From JBFWIL01 sp050256015 (lineage in GTDB: Bacteria > Bacteroidota > Bacteroidia > Bacteroidales > Prolixibacteraceae), in contig JBFWIL010000021.1 in assembly GCA_050256015.1 (NCBI GenBank), forward strand, positions 1 to 18,580: a stretch of 18,580 nucleotides of DNA, written 5' to 3'. Below are positions 1 through 7,865 of this stretch, one piece after another. The position numbers were made by a program, and so were the translations under genes. The notes under the pieces are model-generated. The model searched no databases. It saw only the letters and a list, made by a program, of their open reading frames with translations, and was not told the origin of the DNA. Positions within the stretch are counted from its first letter, which is position 1; each line of letters opens with the position of its first letter.

Positions 1-26
1 AAGTGCGGATAAACCGGCACTTTTCT
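1..26 (+). terminator. Probable intrinsic terminator of an upstream gene outside the window
   Basis: AAGTGC (1-6) pairs with GCACTT (17-22). Inside it GG (7-8) pairs with CC (14-15) around an ATAAA loop, with G16 bulged. The stem is followed directly by TTTTCTGTT. A stem plus T-run on the plus strand fits a Rho-independent terminator for a gene lying to the left. The stem may continue beyond the window edge, so its full length cannot be judged. Confidence 0.55.
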
Positions 27-86
27 GTTCCACTATGGCAAACTATTTGTTATGGTGTTTTGAATATAAAACTAAAAGACATCACC

Positions 87-563
87 ATGAAAAAAATTAT
101 GCTGGCGATGGCGCTGGTCATTGCAGTGGGCTTCCAGGGGAAAGCCCAGGATTACGATACCGGAATCGGGTTAAGAGCCGGTTCGTTCAGCGGGCTTACC
201 GTAAAACATTTTCTGAGTCAGAGCCACGCCGTTGAGGGCATCCTTTCCAGCCGCTGGGAAGGCATAGACCTGGCCGGATTGTATGAATACCATCAGCCGG
301 CCTTTAACACCCCCGGACTAAACTGGTATTGCGGAGTGGGAGCCCATATCGGATTCTGGGACGGAGATCATTCCCACTGGGACTACGATGATGACAATCG
401 CGCCATACTGGGCATTAACGGAATTATCGGCATAGAATACAATTTTGCCGAGGCTCCGATTAACCTGAGCATCGACTGGATGCCCGTCCTGAATATAACG
501 GACAAAGACGGAGATGATTTCTGGGCCGACGGAATTGCCCTGTCCATCCGCTATATATTCTGA
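87..563 (+). CDS. Small secreted outer-membrane beta-barrel-like protein
   Basis: The protein has 158 residues. I chose the ATG at 87 because it opens a clear signal peptide (MKKIMLAMALVIAVGF..., likely cut after GKA near residue 20). The frame is open further upstream to a GTG at 3, but that extension has no signal character. The mature part has alternating hydrophobic and glycine/aromatic segments (GIGLRAG, YCGVGAHIGFW, GIIGIEYNF) and ends in IRYIF, the terminal aromatic typical of outer-membrane barrels. Two acidic loops stand out: an Asp/His-rich stretch near residues 95-105 and DKDGDD near 139-144, which could bind cations. No specific function can be assigned. It has no visible link to the xylan genes, which lie on the other strand beyond a tRNA. 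Confidence is high that it is a gene and moderate for the barrel. Confidence 0.8.
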   Translation: MKKIMLAMALVIAVGFQGKAQDYDTGIGLRAGSFSGLTVKHFLSQSHAVEGILSSRWEGIDLAGLYEYHQPAFNTPGLNWYCGVGAHIGFWDGDHSHWDYDDDNRAILGINGIIGIEYNFAEAPINLSIDWMPVLNITDKDGDDFWADGIALSIRYIF

Positions 564-606
564 TCTGCCTCCCTGCGAAAAAATACCTGATCAGCCCCAT
601 GCGGAA

Positions 607-642
607 TTGCACAACTTTTTCCCGGCATTTTGCTTTGTGCAA
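607..642 (+). repeat. Inverted repeat behind the barrel gene, possible terminator
   Basis: TTGCACAA (607-614) and TTGTGCAA (635-642) are perfect 8-bp arms with a 20-nt loop, followed by AACATTTTTCC. It could act as a weak terminator for the gene ending at 563. The right arm also overlaps the TTTG at 634-637 that serves as the -33 element of the tRNA promoter, so an operator role is possible. A second, outer pair of arms, ATCAGCCC (590-597) and GGGCTGAT (666-673), encloses it. Confidence 0.4.
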
Positions 643-663
643 AACATTTTTCCATTATTTTTG
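634..663 (+). promoter_or_regulatory. Promoter of tRNA-Leu
   Basis: TTTG at 634-637 and TATTTTTG at 656-663 match the Bacteroidota -33 (TTTG) and -7 (TAnnTTTG) boxes, with an 18-nt spacer, slightly short of the usual 19-21. Transcription would start near 670, about 8 nt before the tRNA 5' end at 678. Confidence 0.65.
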
Positions 664-677
664 CAGGGCTGATTTAT

Positions 678-761
678 GCCCGGGTGGCGGAATTGGTAGA
701 CGCGCTGGACTCAAAATCCAGTGATAGCGATATCGTGCGGGTTCGATTCCCGCCCCGGGTA
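678..761 (+). tRNA. tRNA-Leu, anticodon CAA
   Basis: The cloverleaf is complete. Acceptor GCCCGGG (678-684) pairs with CCCGGGT (754-760) with a G-U at the end, and A761 is the discriminator. The anticodon stem CTGGA/TCCAG holds loop CTCAAAA, giving anticodon CAA (reads UUG). There is a long variable arm with a GATA/TATC stem, as expected for a class II leucine tRNA. The T arm is GCGGG-TTCGATT-CCCGC. No CCA is encoded (the next bases are CAA), so the end is added after transcription. It lies just outside the minus-strand xylan locus. Confidence 0.95.
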
Positions 762-872
762 CAAAAAAATTCTTGTAGCTTACAGATTCAATTGAGCCCA
801 ATCGGATCTGCTGAAAATATTAATTGACAAAGGACAAACTACAAAAACAGGACGGCTTGTAAAAGAAATAAA

Positions 873-919
873 ATGAGATTCCCCTTTATAGCCGGAATAT
901 CAAAAAACAAGATTCTCAT
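873..919 (-). terminator. Possible terminator behind the SGNH hydrolase gene
   Basis: On the minus strand ATGAGAATC (919-911), which overlaps the stop codon, can pair with GAATCTCAT (881-873) with one mismatch in nine. It is followed by TTTATTTCTTTT. The 29-nt loop is long and the stem is AT-rich, so this is only a candidate. Nothing else is evident in the 154-nt spacer between this gene and the tRNA. Confidence 0.35.
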
Positions 920-2220
920 TCAAATAAGGACAGGTCAATAGCATGGCCCATCATCCGGTATCCCAGCTCATTGGGGTGGAGATAATCACCGGACTGGGCT
1001 TCCGGCAAAATGCTTAACGGATCATCAGGATCCCGTATAGCCTGGTCGAAATCAATAACCGCGTCAAAATGACCGCCGGTGCGGATCCATTTATTGACCG
1101 CCTGCCGGGCCGTTTCCCGGTAATCGGTATAGTAGAATGACTTTTTTATCGGTGTTATCGTGGCTCCGTACACCTTAATGCCCTGAACATGCGCTTTACC
1201 GATCATTTTATTGTAAGCAGCAATCAGTCCTTTGGCCACCTCGTCTGCTTCCTCTTTATTCCGGGTACCGCCAAGATCATTTACTCCTTCCAGTATGATC
1301 AGCCAGCGTACTCCGTACTGCCCGAGGATGTCCCGATCAAACCTGTCAAGCGCTGTTGGTCCGAGTCCGCTCCCAAGGACGCAATTACCACCAATACCCA
1401 GATTCAAAACGCCCGTCTGCCGGGTATGAAAATTTTCCCGGAGACGCATGGCCAGTATATCCGGCCACCTGTTCTGCTTATTTGTTCCCGAGCCCCGTCC
1501 GTCTGTTATGGAATTACCCAGAATTGCAACAGCAGCGGCAGATTTTGGTGCTTCCACATCGATCCCGTTAATAACGTACCAATGATCTGTCGTAACAGCA
1601 TCTGTAAAATCAGTATCCGGTGAAGTCTGGTTGCCGGCAAGCAGGTATGAAGTGGTTCGGGATCCGGGATGGCCGGTTACATCCGGTGATGTTTCGCCAA
1701 AGGAGATCGTTATGGCTACTTCCATCCTTGGTTTCAGATCAAACAAAACCGGATCTGATGTAACCGTAATGCCCGGGTCCATGGTAACCTCAGCCATATC
1801 ATTAAATTTCAGTTCTTTAATTGTGGATTCATTAATAGCACTACCTCCTTTGGAAACGGCAATTTGTACCGCTTTCATGGTAACCGGGCCCTTGCTGAAT
1901 TCATTGGAGAACCGGAATTGCAGGATTTTTCCGCCAATGGAAACGCATACCACCTGGCGTAAGGTATTATTGCTTAGCCCCGGAACAGGGGGCTCATTAT
2001 GGGGTTCAACAAGCTGGGGAGCGGCCGCCCAGGTACCTACCCATGCTTTTGCCGGAGCAGGTAGCTCTTTTGAGCAACCGGGAGCAGAAAGGCCAGAAAA
2101 TCCCCAAAGGATAAAAGTACATAATAACAAACCGACTACAGGTACCATCAGGAATGGAAGACGAACAGCCTGCAGACTTTTGAAAAAAGTATTACAAAAG
2201 ATACCTGGTTTATCATGCAT
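916..2220 (-). CDS. Secreted SGNH/GDSL hydrolase, XynB-like type (candidate carbohydrate esterase)
   Basis: The protein has 434 residues. The N-terminus carries a membrane-entering segment (about residues 20-45), then a Cys in APGC that is a poor lipobox, so secretion is likely and lipidation uncertain. An N-terminal accessory domain begins at WVGTWAAAP. The SGNH core follows with all four blocks: GNSITDG (Ser near 237), GIGGN (Gly near 278), GVND (Asn near 314) and DYLHPN (Asp near 412, His near 415). The first block has Asn where GDS is classical. The core resembles the subfamily named after Ruminococcus XynB. In this xylan locus a role in removing acetyl or other esters is plausible but not shown. 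The frame is open to an ATG at 2292, but the best promoter (2253-2283) lies downstream of that codon, so I prefer the ATG at 2220. Confidence 0.85.
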   Translation of the reverse strand: MHDKPGIFCNTFFKSLQAVRLPFLMVPVVGLLLCTFILWGFSGLSAPGCSKELPAPAKAWVGTWAAAPQLVEPHNEPPVPGLSNNTLRQVVCVSIGGKILQFRFSNEFSKGPVTMKAVQIAVSKGGSAINESTIKELKFNDMAEVTMDPGITVTSDPVLFDLKPRMEVAITISFGETSPDVTGHPGSRTTSYLLAGNQTSPDTDFTDAVTTDHWYVINGIDVEAPKSAAAVAILGNSITDGRGSGTNKQNRWPDILAMRLRENFHTRQTGVLNLGIGGNCVLGSGLGPTALDRFDRDILGQYGVRWLIILEGVNDLGGTRNKEEADEVAKGLIAAYNKMIGKAHVQGIKVYGATITPIKKSFYYTDYRETARQAVNKWIRTGGHFDAVIDFDQAIRDPDDPLSILPEAQSGDYLHPNELGYRMMGHAIDLSLFE

Positions 2221-2252
2221 GATCAAGAATATTTTATAATAGCGTGTTAAGG

Positions 2253-2283
2253 CAAAATTGGATAATTGAAAGAACCCGTCAAA
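2253..2283 (-). promoter_or_regulatory. Promoter of the SGNH hydrolase gene
   Basis: On the minus strand TTTG (2283-2280) is followed after 19 nt by CAATTTTG (2260-2253). This matches the Bacteroidota -33 and -7 boxes except for C in place of T at the first position of TAnnTTTG. Transcription would begin near 2246, giving a leader of about 26 nt before the ATG at 2220 and leaving the upstream ATG at 2292 untranscribed. Confidence 0.55.
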
Positions 2284-2292
2284 AGATCTCAT

Positions 2293-2350
2293 TTAAAAAT
2301 AAGATATTTTAACGGGTTTTTCAAGCGATCAAGCCATGCCGTCAAATATC
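2293..2350 (-). terminator. Intrinsic terminator of the susC/susD operon
   Basis: On the minus strand GATATTTGACGG (2350-2339) pairs with CCGTTAAAATATC (2315-2303): 12 pairs including one G-U and one bulged A, with a 23-nt loop. It is followed by TTATTTTTAAAT. It starts 28 nt past the susD stop codon and lies just before the SGNH promoter, so the two units appear to be separately transcribed. Confidence 0.6.
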
Positions 2351-2378
2351 ATAGCCTGATTTTACCCGACACAGATAT

Positions 2379-4331
2379 TTAATTGTATCCCGGGTTTTGA
2401 TAGGCATCCTTTTCCGCATCGGTCATCTCCATGCCGTCAAGCTGGTCTTGCGGTATTGGGCGCAGGTAGAGATAATCCTGGATGTCGCGAGTAACAGTTA
2501 CCGGCGTGTGATCGCCATAATTTTTCCCGCAGATTTCATAAGAACCGGCAAGGTCTGCCCACTTTTGCGTACGTACCAGATCGTACCAGCGGTAACCTTC
2601 ACCGTAATATTCACGTGAACGTTCTGCCAAAATATAGTCAATATCAATACTTGCCGGGGTGGCAGCGACCATTTCTTCGCTATGGTCTTCAACTTTGGCG
2701 GTATTTCCGTTGTTGTCAAAACGCCAGACGCCGGCCCGGGCACGGATCACATTAATCAAATCTCTTGCACTTTTACCTCCTGTTGCACCCTTCACGGCTG
2801 CTTCGGCTGCAATAAAGTAAAACTCCGAAAATTTGGCAATGTTGAAAGGACGGGTGCTTCCGGCATTCGGCTGGCCCAATCCGTCGCCATTGTCGGTCCG
2901 GTAAACCCCAAGCTTCCAGAGACCCGGATAGACGATCCGGCTGATACCGCGCGGCGATACCACGAAATCGGCCCGGCCGGGTAATACCCCTGCACCGATA
3001 TCGCTCTTGTATGTAGCATTGGAATAATCAATGGTTTCTGCCGGTTCTTCATCCAGGAATGACAATACTGCATCGCCATTGTATATCTTCATATTGTTTG
3101 CATTATACAAAAATTCATTGGTAACTCCTCCTTTTGCCCAGTTGCCCCGGTAAACGGTGGTAAAGGTGCCGTCGTACCGGGAATCACTGGTTTTGTCGGC
3201 AAAGGTGTTCTCAATGACCCCGATCGTGGGGCACATCCGTGTCCACGGACGTCCAAGGTGTTGTTCTGCTTCCCGCTGAACAGAACTTACAGCGGTCCAG
3301 GCTGTGCTTACGTCGGTAGAACTGCTTCTGATAACGGTATAGTTCCAGGTCATCATCCAGATGGCAAAGTTAGCCGGAGCCTGCCCATTTTCATACGTCA
3401 GGCTGCTTCCGTTATAATATTCGCTTGTCTCCGTATGGTCGGCATACAACAAAATTTCGTCGTTGCGGTCGTTTTGTGCCAGGTTAACGTCATAGTATGT
3501 TTCCTGCAAACCGAAAGGCCCCGGGTTGTCAATGGCTTCTGTTGCCACGTTGTATGCCTGCTGGAAATACCACTGGGCGTCATGCCCGTCCGGGTCGCTC
3601 CGGTCACTCGCCGGATAAGTCGGAATGTTGTTCGGGTTTTCCAGCCACCATGCGTAAGTAAGATAGGCTTTTGCCAGGTAAAGGCGTGCAGCCGTTTTGG
3701 TTACGCCACCGGTTACACGTCCGGTTTCAGGCAGATCATCTATTGCGGTCAGCAGGTCCGGGAATATGGCTTTGGTATAGACCTCCGGCACGGTGTTACG
3801 CACCGAAGTCCTGGAGGTTGAGGTATTGAACATCAATTCCCCCGCTCCCAAATCCAGGGGCACCCCGCCGAATGTTTGTACCAGCATAAAATAATCGAAC
3901 GCGCGAAAGAAGCGGGCTTCGGCAATCAGCGCATCCGAGATGGTTCCCACTTCAGCAGCATTTTCAATAATACCGCTGGCCGTGTTGATATTCGGAAATG
4001 CCGCTGACCACAATACATCGGAACGGCTACCGTCGGCAGTAACCGATCCCACACCTGAACAGTCCATGTCCAAAAAGTTTTTATCAGCACTCTGCGCATA
4101 GGTTACTTCATCCGTACCGGTGAGACAGGTGTTGTAGTAATAGGCTTGCCCGTATATATAACGAAGGTGGGCGTACATTGACGTTAATCCGCCCATAATC
4201 CCTTCTTCGGTTTTAAAATACTCAGGAGTATAAGTACTGCGGGGCGTTTCATCCAGAATATCGGAGCAGGCCACCAGGAACAGGGTCATCAGAGCTGTTC
4301 CGGTAAAGCTTTTTATATGAATGCGTTTCAT
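2379..4331 (-). CDS. SusD/RagB-type surface glycan-binding lipoprotein
   Basis: The protein has 650 residues, towards the long end for the family. The N-terminus is a lipoprotein signal with lipobox LVAC (Cys22), followed by SDILDE, an acidic stretch of the kind linked to export to the cell surface in Bacteroidota. Family landmarks are the opening LDETPRSTYTPEYF, the AEARFFRAFDYF...FGGVPL helix-loop segment near residues 135-160, AARLYLAKAYL, FYFIAAEAAVKG and the C-terminal half with RSREYYGEGYRWYDLVRTQ and LYLRPIPQDQL. SusD proteins cap a SusC barrel and hold oligosaccharides for import. The gene starts 11 nt after its SusC partner, so they are co-transcribed. The neighbours suggest xylo-oligosaccharides as ligand, but the binding site cannot be read from sequence alone. 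Confidence 0.95.
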   Translation of the reverse strand: MKRIHIKSFTGTALMTLFLVACSDILDETPRSTYTPEYFKTEEGIMGGLTSMYAHLRYIYGQAYYYNTCLTGTDEVTYAQSADKNFLDMDCSGVGSVTADGSRSDVLWSAAFPNINTASGIIENAAEVGTISDALIAEARFFRAFDYFMLVQTFGGVPLDLGAGELMFNTSTSRTSVRNTVPEVYTKAIFPDLLTAIDDLPETGRVTGGVTKTAARLYLAKAYLTYAWWLENPNNIPTYPASDRSDPDGHDAQWYFQQAYNVATEAIDNPGPFGLQETYYDVNLAQNDRNDEILLYADHTETSEYYNGSSLTYENGQAPANFAIWMMTWNYTVIRSSSTDVSTAWTAVSSVQREAEQHLGRPWTRMCPTIGVIENTFADKTSDSRYDGTFTTVYRGNWAKGGVTNEFLYNANNMKIYNGDAVLSFLDEEPAETIDYSNATYKSDIGAGVLPGRADFVVSPRGISRIVYPGLWKLGVYRTDNGDGLGQPNAGSTRPFNIAKFSEFYFIAAEAAVKGATGGKSARDLINVIRARAGVWRFDNNGNTAKVEDHSEEMVAATPASIDIDYILAERSREYYGEGYRWYDLVRTQKWADLAGSYEICGKNYGDHTPVTVTRDIQDYLYLRPIPQDQLDGMEMTDAEKDAYQNPGYN

Positions 4332-4342
4332 TATTATCTTCT

Positions 4343-7300
4343 TTAAAATGTCAAATTAATACCAATCAAGTAGTTGCGTGTTGAAGGGGTGTTCGTACCT
4401 ATCGTCAGCAGACGTTTCTGATATGTAGTGGTTACTGCCGCATTTTCATCGCCGTAGGAGTTGGTTTCCGGATCCATACCCGATTCCCGTTTGTAGGGAG
4501 AGAAAATCACAAACGGGTTCTGCACGGTAAAATAAAGCCTTAGTCTGTCAACACCGGTGTTTCTCAACCAATTGTTGTTTTCGAAATTATAACCAAGGGT
4601 TATGGTCCGTATCTTCAGGTACGATGCATCGAAATACCCCAGGGTACTGCCATATTTAGGATTGTCGCCGCTTGTTAAGCCTCCGGGTTTGGGGAACCGG
4701 GCCCCGGTGTTCTCCGGTGTCCAGTAGTCCACATCTACATTTCCCCGGCGTCCGCTGAGCATATTCAGGTAGCCTGACGATCCGTAAAGAGTACTGATGA
4801 GCTTTCCTCCCCGTTTGAAGGCGCCGATCACACTCAGGTCAAAACCTTTATAAGCCACGCGGGTGTTGAAACCGCCCTGGAAATCGGGTTCCAGGCTCAT
4901 GACCTGCCGGTCGTCGGTGCCAATTTCCCTTACCGGCGAACCATCGTCATTGTAATCGCCGGTATATTTCACTTTGATCATCCCGGCATTCCCGCCCGGT
5001 TCATAGTCCTGCAGGTATGCATCTCCCTCCTGCCAGAGTCCGATCTTTTGGTAATCGAAAATAACATCAATGGGATGACCGACAAACCACCAGTTGCTTT
5101 CATCTCTTTCCTGTCCCGAAGCAAGTGCTACCACTTCATTGCGGTTGATATACAAGTTAATGCCGGCTTCCCATGTCCAGCCGTTGAGATCGTCCAATAT
5201 CACGCCATCGAGTGAAAGCTCGAACCCTTTGTTCTCGGTTTCGCCTATATTGGCCATATAACTGTTAACACCCGAAGTGGAAGGCAAACTAACACTCAGC
5301 AGAATATCCTTGGTATCCTGTTTATAATACTCGACGGTACCGTTCAGACGGTTATTCAAAAGGGCGAAATCCAGACCAAAGTTCCAGGTTTCAGAATACT
5401 CCCAACCCAGATTTTCATTCGGCAGTTCGGAAACATAGTACCCCACGGAATACGCGTCGCCAAAGTTGTATGGCCTGGTGCTTAAAAGTCCGAGCGTAGC
5501 ATAAGAATCGATAGACTGGTTGGAGGTTTCTCCGTAACCCACCCGGAGTTTCAGCATGTTGACCTGGCTGATGTTATTCATAAACGATTCGTTTTTGATA
5601 TTCCACCCGGCCGATGCGGCCAGATAGGTATGCCACTTGTGCCCGCTGGCCAGCCTTGACGATCCATCGGAACGCAGGGTGCCGGTCAGCATATAACGAT
5701 CGTCATACGCGTACATTACACGCCCCATACACGACTTCAAACCACTCTGGTAATAGCCCTGGTCGTCGGGGTTAATTGTAATCTCGCCCTCAGCCTGACC
5801 CAGATTATAGTATTGGAAGGCGTCGGCGGGAATATCCTTTGCCGAAATGGAAAAACTGTTGTATTTGGTTTCCTCTGCAGAATACATTGCAACGAAATTC
5901 ACCTTATGTTTTTCTGCAAAAATACGGTCGTAGGTAAGCAGGTTCTCAATGACCCAGCTGGTCGTTTTCGAGTGGTCAATGGTAGCCGTGGAAGGGTTCG
6001 TTTCGTTGTAACTGAAAACGCCCTCTCCTGTATATCTGCCACGGTCTGTCGAGCGGTAGTTCAAACCAAGGTTGATGCGATATTTTAAGCCCTCTACTTT
6101 GGGAATGTTTACCTCCCCGTAAACGGTATTGTAGGTGCTGTAAGCCTCAGACTTGTCCTTCCACCGGTCGCCCAGGTTTTCCACCGTTTCTTCCGAATAC
6201 ACCCAGTTTTCATCCAGAGGCATCTTGACGGTTCTTTTAAACGTGCCATCCTCATTGTACGGATCGGCAATGGGCGAGCTGCTCAGGGTACTGTAAAGGC
6301 CCAGGTTGCTGCCGTTATTTATTGAATAGCTGTTGTTTGAAACAAAGCCGACACGGAAATACCGGCCGATTTCCTGGTCCAGGGAAGCACGCATGGAGTA
6401 ACGGTTGTAATCCTGACAGGGCAGTACAGCTTCATCGCGGTAGTACCCCAAACCAAAATTGTAACTGGCCTTTTCGGTACCTCCCGAAACGCCGACATCG
6501 TGACTGGTTACCATGGCCGTTCGATATAACAGGTCCTGCCAGTCCGTATTGACATCATCGGATTCATCCACCCCGTTTGTGTACTGACCGGCTGCAGCAC
6601 GGAGTTTCACAAATTCCGGCCCGTCCATCATGGGATAATCGGCAAAAACACTTTTCAAACCGAAATAACCGTTGTAGGTTACCTGTGCTTTTTGTCCGCT
6701 TCGCCCTTTGTTGGTTGTGATCAATATGACACCGTTGGCTCCGCGCGAACCGTAAATGGCCGTTGCCGAAGCATCTTTCAGGATATCAATGCTCCTGATG
6801 TCGTTGGGATTGATGTCCCTGACAGATCCGGCGAAAGGAATACCGTCGAGCACCACCAGCGGGTCGTTACTGGCAGTCAGCGAGCGGGTACCCCGAATAC
6901 GGATCTGCATGTTCGCACCCGGTTTGGATGATGTTTGCGCCATTTCCACCCCGGGAACACGTCCCTGCAAGGCCTGCGTAATATTGGACGACGGCACAGC
7001 ACGCAAATCATCTCCTCCCACTGAAGCCACAGAACCGGTTACCGCTTCTTTCCGCTGAACACCATAGCCAATTGCCACTACCTCTTCAAGATCCACAATA
7101 TCTTCGGTCATGGCCACATTAATCACAGCTTGCCCTCCAACGGGGATTTCCAGTGTTTTCATACCAATAAAGGAAAAGACAAGAACCGCTCCTTCCGGGA
7201 CATTCGTAATCATATACTTTCCATCCGCCCCCGAGATGCTTCCCTGGGTGGATCCCTTTACAACAACAGTTACTCCGGGCAACGGAGCCCCGGAAGGATC

Positions 7301-7729
7301 GGTCACCTGTCCCGAAACGGAAATATCCTGCTGCATAGCCGGTTCCCTTAAAGAAGTATCCGGCCGGTTGTTGGTTAATAAGATATGACGATCCCTGATA
7401 GAATAAGAAACACCCGAATTCCCAAACACCTGTTCCAGGATTTCACTGACACTTTTCTCATTGGCCAAAATACTCACTCTCCGGTCTACATCAACCAGAT
7501 CTCTGTTATAGAGAAAAACAAATTCCGAATTTTTTTCAATTTGATCGATCACCTCTTCAATCCTTGCATCTTCCATATCAAGGTTTAGTTTAGTTTGCTG
7601 CGAATACGTAGTCACAGCAAAAATCTGAGACAAGGAGATCAATACGATAATAATTGTTAAACGCATAAACCTGATTATTTTTAGCAGGCTGTCATTTGCA
7701 GCAAGCCAGGGTTTTAAATTTTTTTTCAT
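4343..7729 (-). CDS. SusC/RagA-type TonB-dependent receptor with STN signalling domain
   Basis: The protein has 1128 residues. In order: a long signal peptide (to about residue 44), an STN domain (about 48-120, secretin/TonB N-terminal fold), a carboxypeptidase-regulatory-like beta-sandwich (about 137-208, VSGQVTDPSGAPLPGVTVVVKG), a conserved DLEEVVAIGYG stretch, a plug (about 222-340, with LQGRVPGV, IRIRG, PLVVLDGIP and YGSRGANGVILITT), and a 22-strand-type barrel ending in LIGINLTF. It imports oligosaccharides across the outer membrane using TonB energy. The STN domain is the part that, in receptors of this kind, passes a signal to a FecR-type anti-sigma factor. A matching fecR and ECF sigma gene lie directly upstream, which supports sensing coupled to transport. 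Confidence 0.96.
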   Translation of the reverse strand: MKKNLKPWLAANDSLLKIIRFMRLTIIIVLISLSQIFAVTTYSQQTKLNLDMEDARIEEVIDQIEKNSEFVFLYNRDLVDVDRRVSILANEKSVSEILEQVFGNSGVSYSIRDRHILLTNNRPDTSLREPAMQQDISVSGQVTDPSGAPLPGVTVVVKGSTQGSISGADGKYMITNVPEGAVLVFSFIGMKTLEIPVGGQAVINVAMTEDIVDLEEVVAIGYGVQRKEAVTGSVASVGGDDLRAVPSSNITQALQGRVPGVEMAQTSSKPGANMQIRIRGTRSLTASNDPLVVLDGIPFAGSVRDINPNDIRSIDILKDASATAIYGSRGANGVILITTNKGRSGQKAQVTYNGYFGLKSVFADYPMMDGPEFVKLRAAAGQYTNGVDESDDVNTDWQDLLYRTAMVTSHDVGVSGGTEKASYNFGLGYYRDEAVLPCQDYNRYSMRASLDQEIGRYFRVGFVSNNSYSINNGSNLGLYSTLSSSPIADPYNEDGTFKRTVKMPLDENWVYSEETVENLGDRWKDKSEAYSTYNTVYGEVNIPKVEGLKYRINLGLNYRSTDRGRYTGEGVFSYNETNPSTATIDHSKTTSWVIENLLTYDRIFAEKHKVNFVAMYSAEETKYNSFSISAKDIPADAFQYYNLGQAEGEITINPDDQGYYQSGLKSCMGRVMYAYDDRYMLTGTLRSDGSSRLASGHKWHTYLAASAGWNIKNESFMNNISQVNMLKLRVGYGETSNQSIDSYATLGLLSTRPYNFGDAYSVGYYVSELPNENLGWEYSETWNFGLDFALLNNRLNGTVEYYKQDTKDILLSVSLPSTSGVNSYMANIGETENKGFELSLDGVILDDLNGWTWEAGINLYINRNEVVALASGQERDESNWWFVGHPIDVIFDYQKIGLWQEGDAYLQDYEPGGNAGMIKVKYTGDYNDDGSPVREIGTDDRQVMSLEPDFQGGFNTRVAYKGFDLSVIGAFKRGGKLISTLYGSSGYLNMLSGRRGNVDVDYWTPENTGARFPKPGGLTSGDNPKYGSTLGYFDASYLKIRTITLGYNFENNNWLRNTGVDRLRLYFTVQNPFVIFSPYKRESGMDPETNSYGDENAAVTTTYQKRLLTIGTNTPSTRNYLIGINLTF

Positions 7730-7782
7730 AAATTTGTTACTTGGTGGATTTAATACTCATACTGATTAATTCTACTGATCGA

Positions 7783-7810
7783 CAGGGTGGTAGTCCCAAA
7801 TACCTCCCTG
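7783..7810 (-). repeat. Inverted repeat in the susC leader, candidate ECF promoter or regulatory hairpin
   Basis: On the minus strand CAGGGAGGT (7810-7802) and ACCACCCTG (7791-7783) form arms of 9 bp with one mismatch around a 10-nt loop, and TGTCGATC follows. It lies within the 136 nt between the fecR stop and the susC start, where I see no TTTG/TAnnTTTG promoter. There is no T-run, so a terminator is unlikely. It could contain the promoter used by the locus ECF sigma factor or fold as a leader hairpin. Confidence 0.45.
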
Positions 7811-7865
7811 TTTTTCTTGAACTGTTTTTTTACATAGGCAAATGGATTATGGGGTTTCGTTTTAA

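Noticed and set aside
1631..2239. Plus-strand open frame of 202 codons
   Set aside because: It is antisense to the SGNH hydrolase gene and has no recognisable domain or start context.
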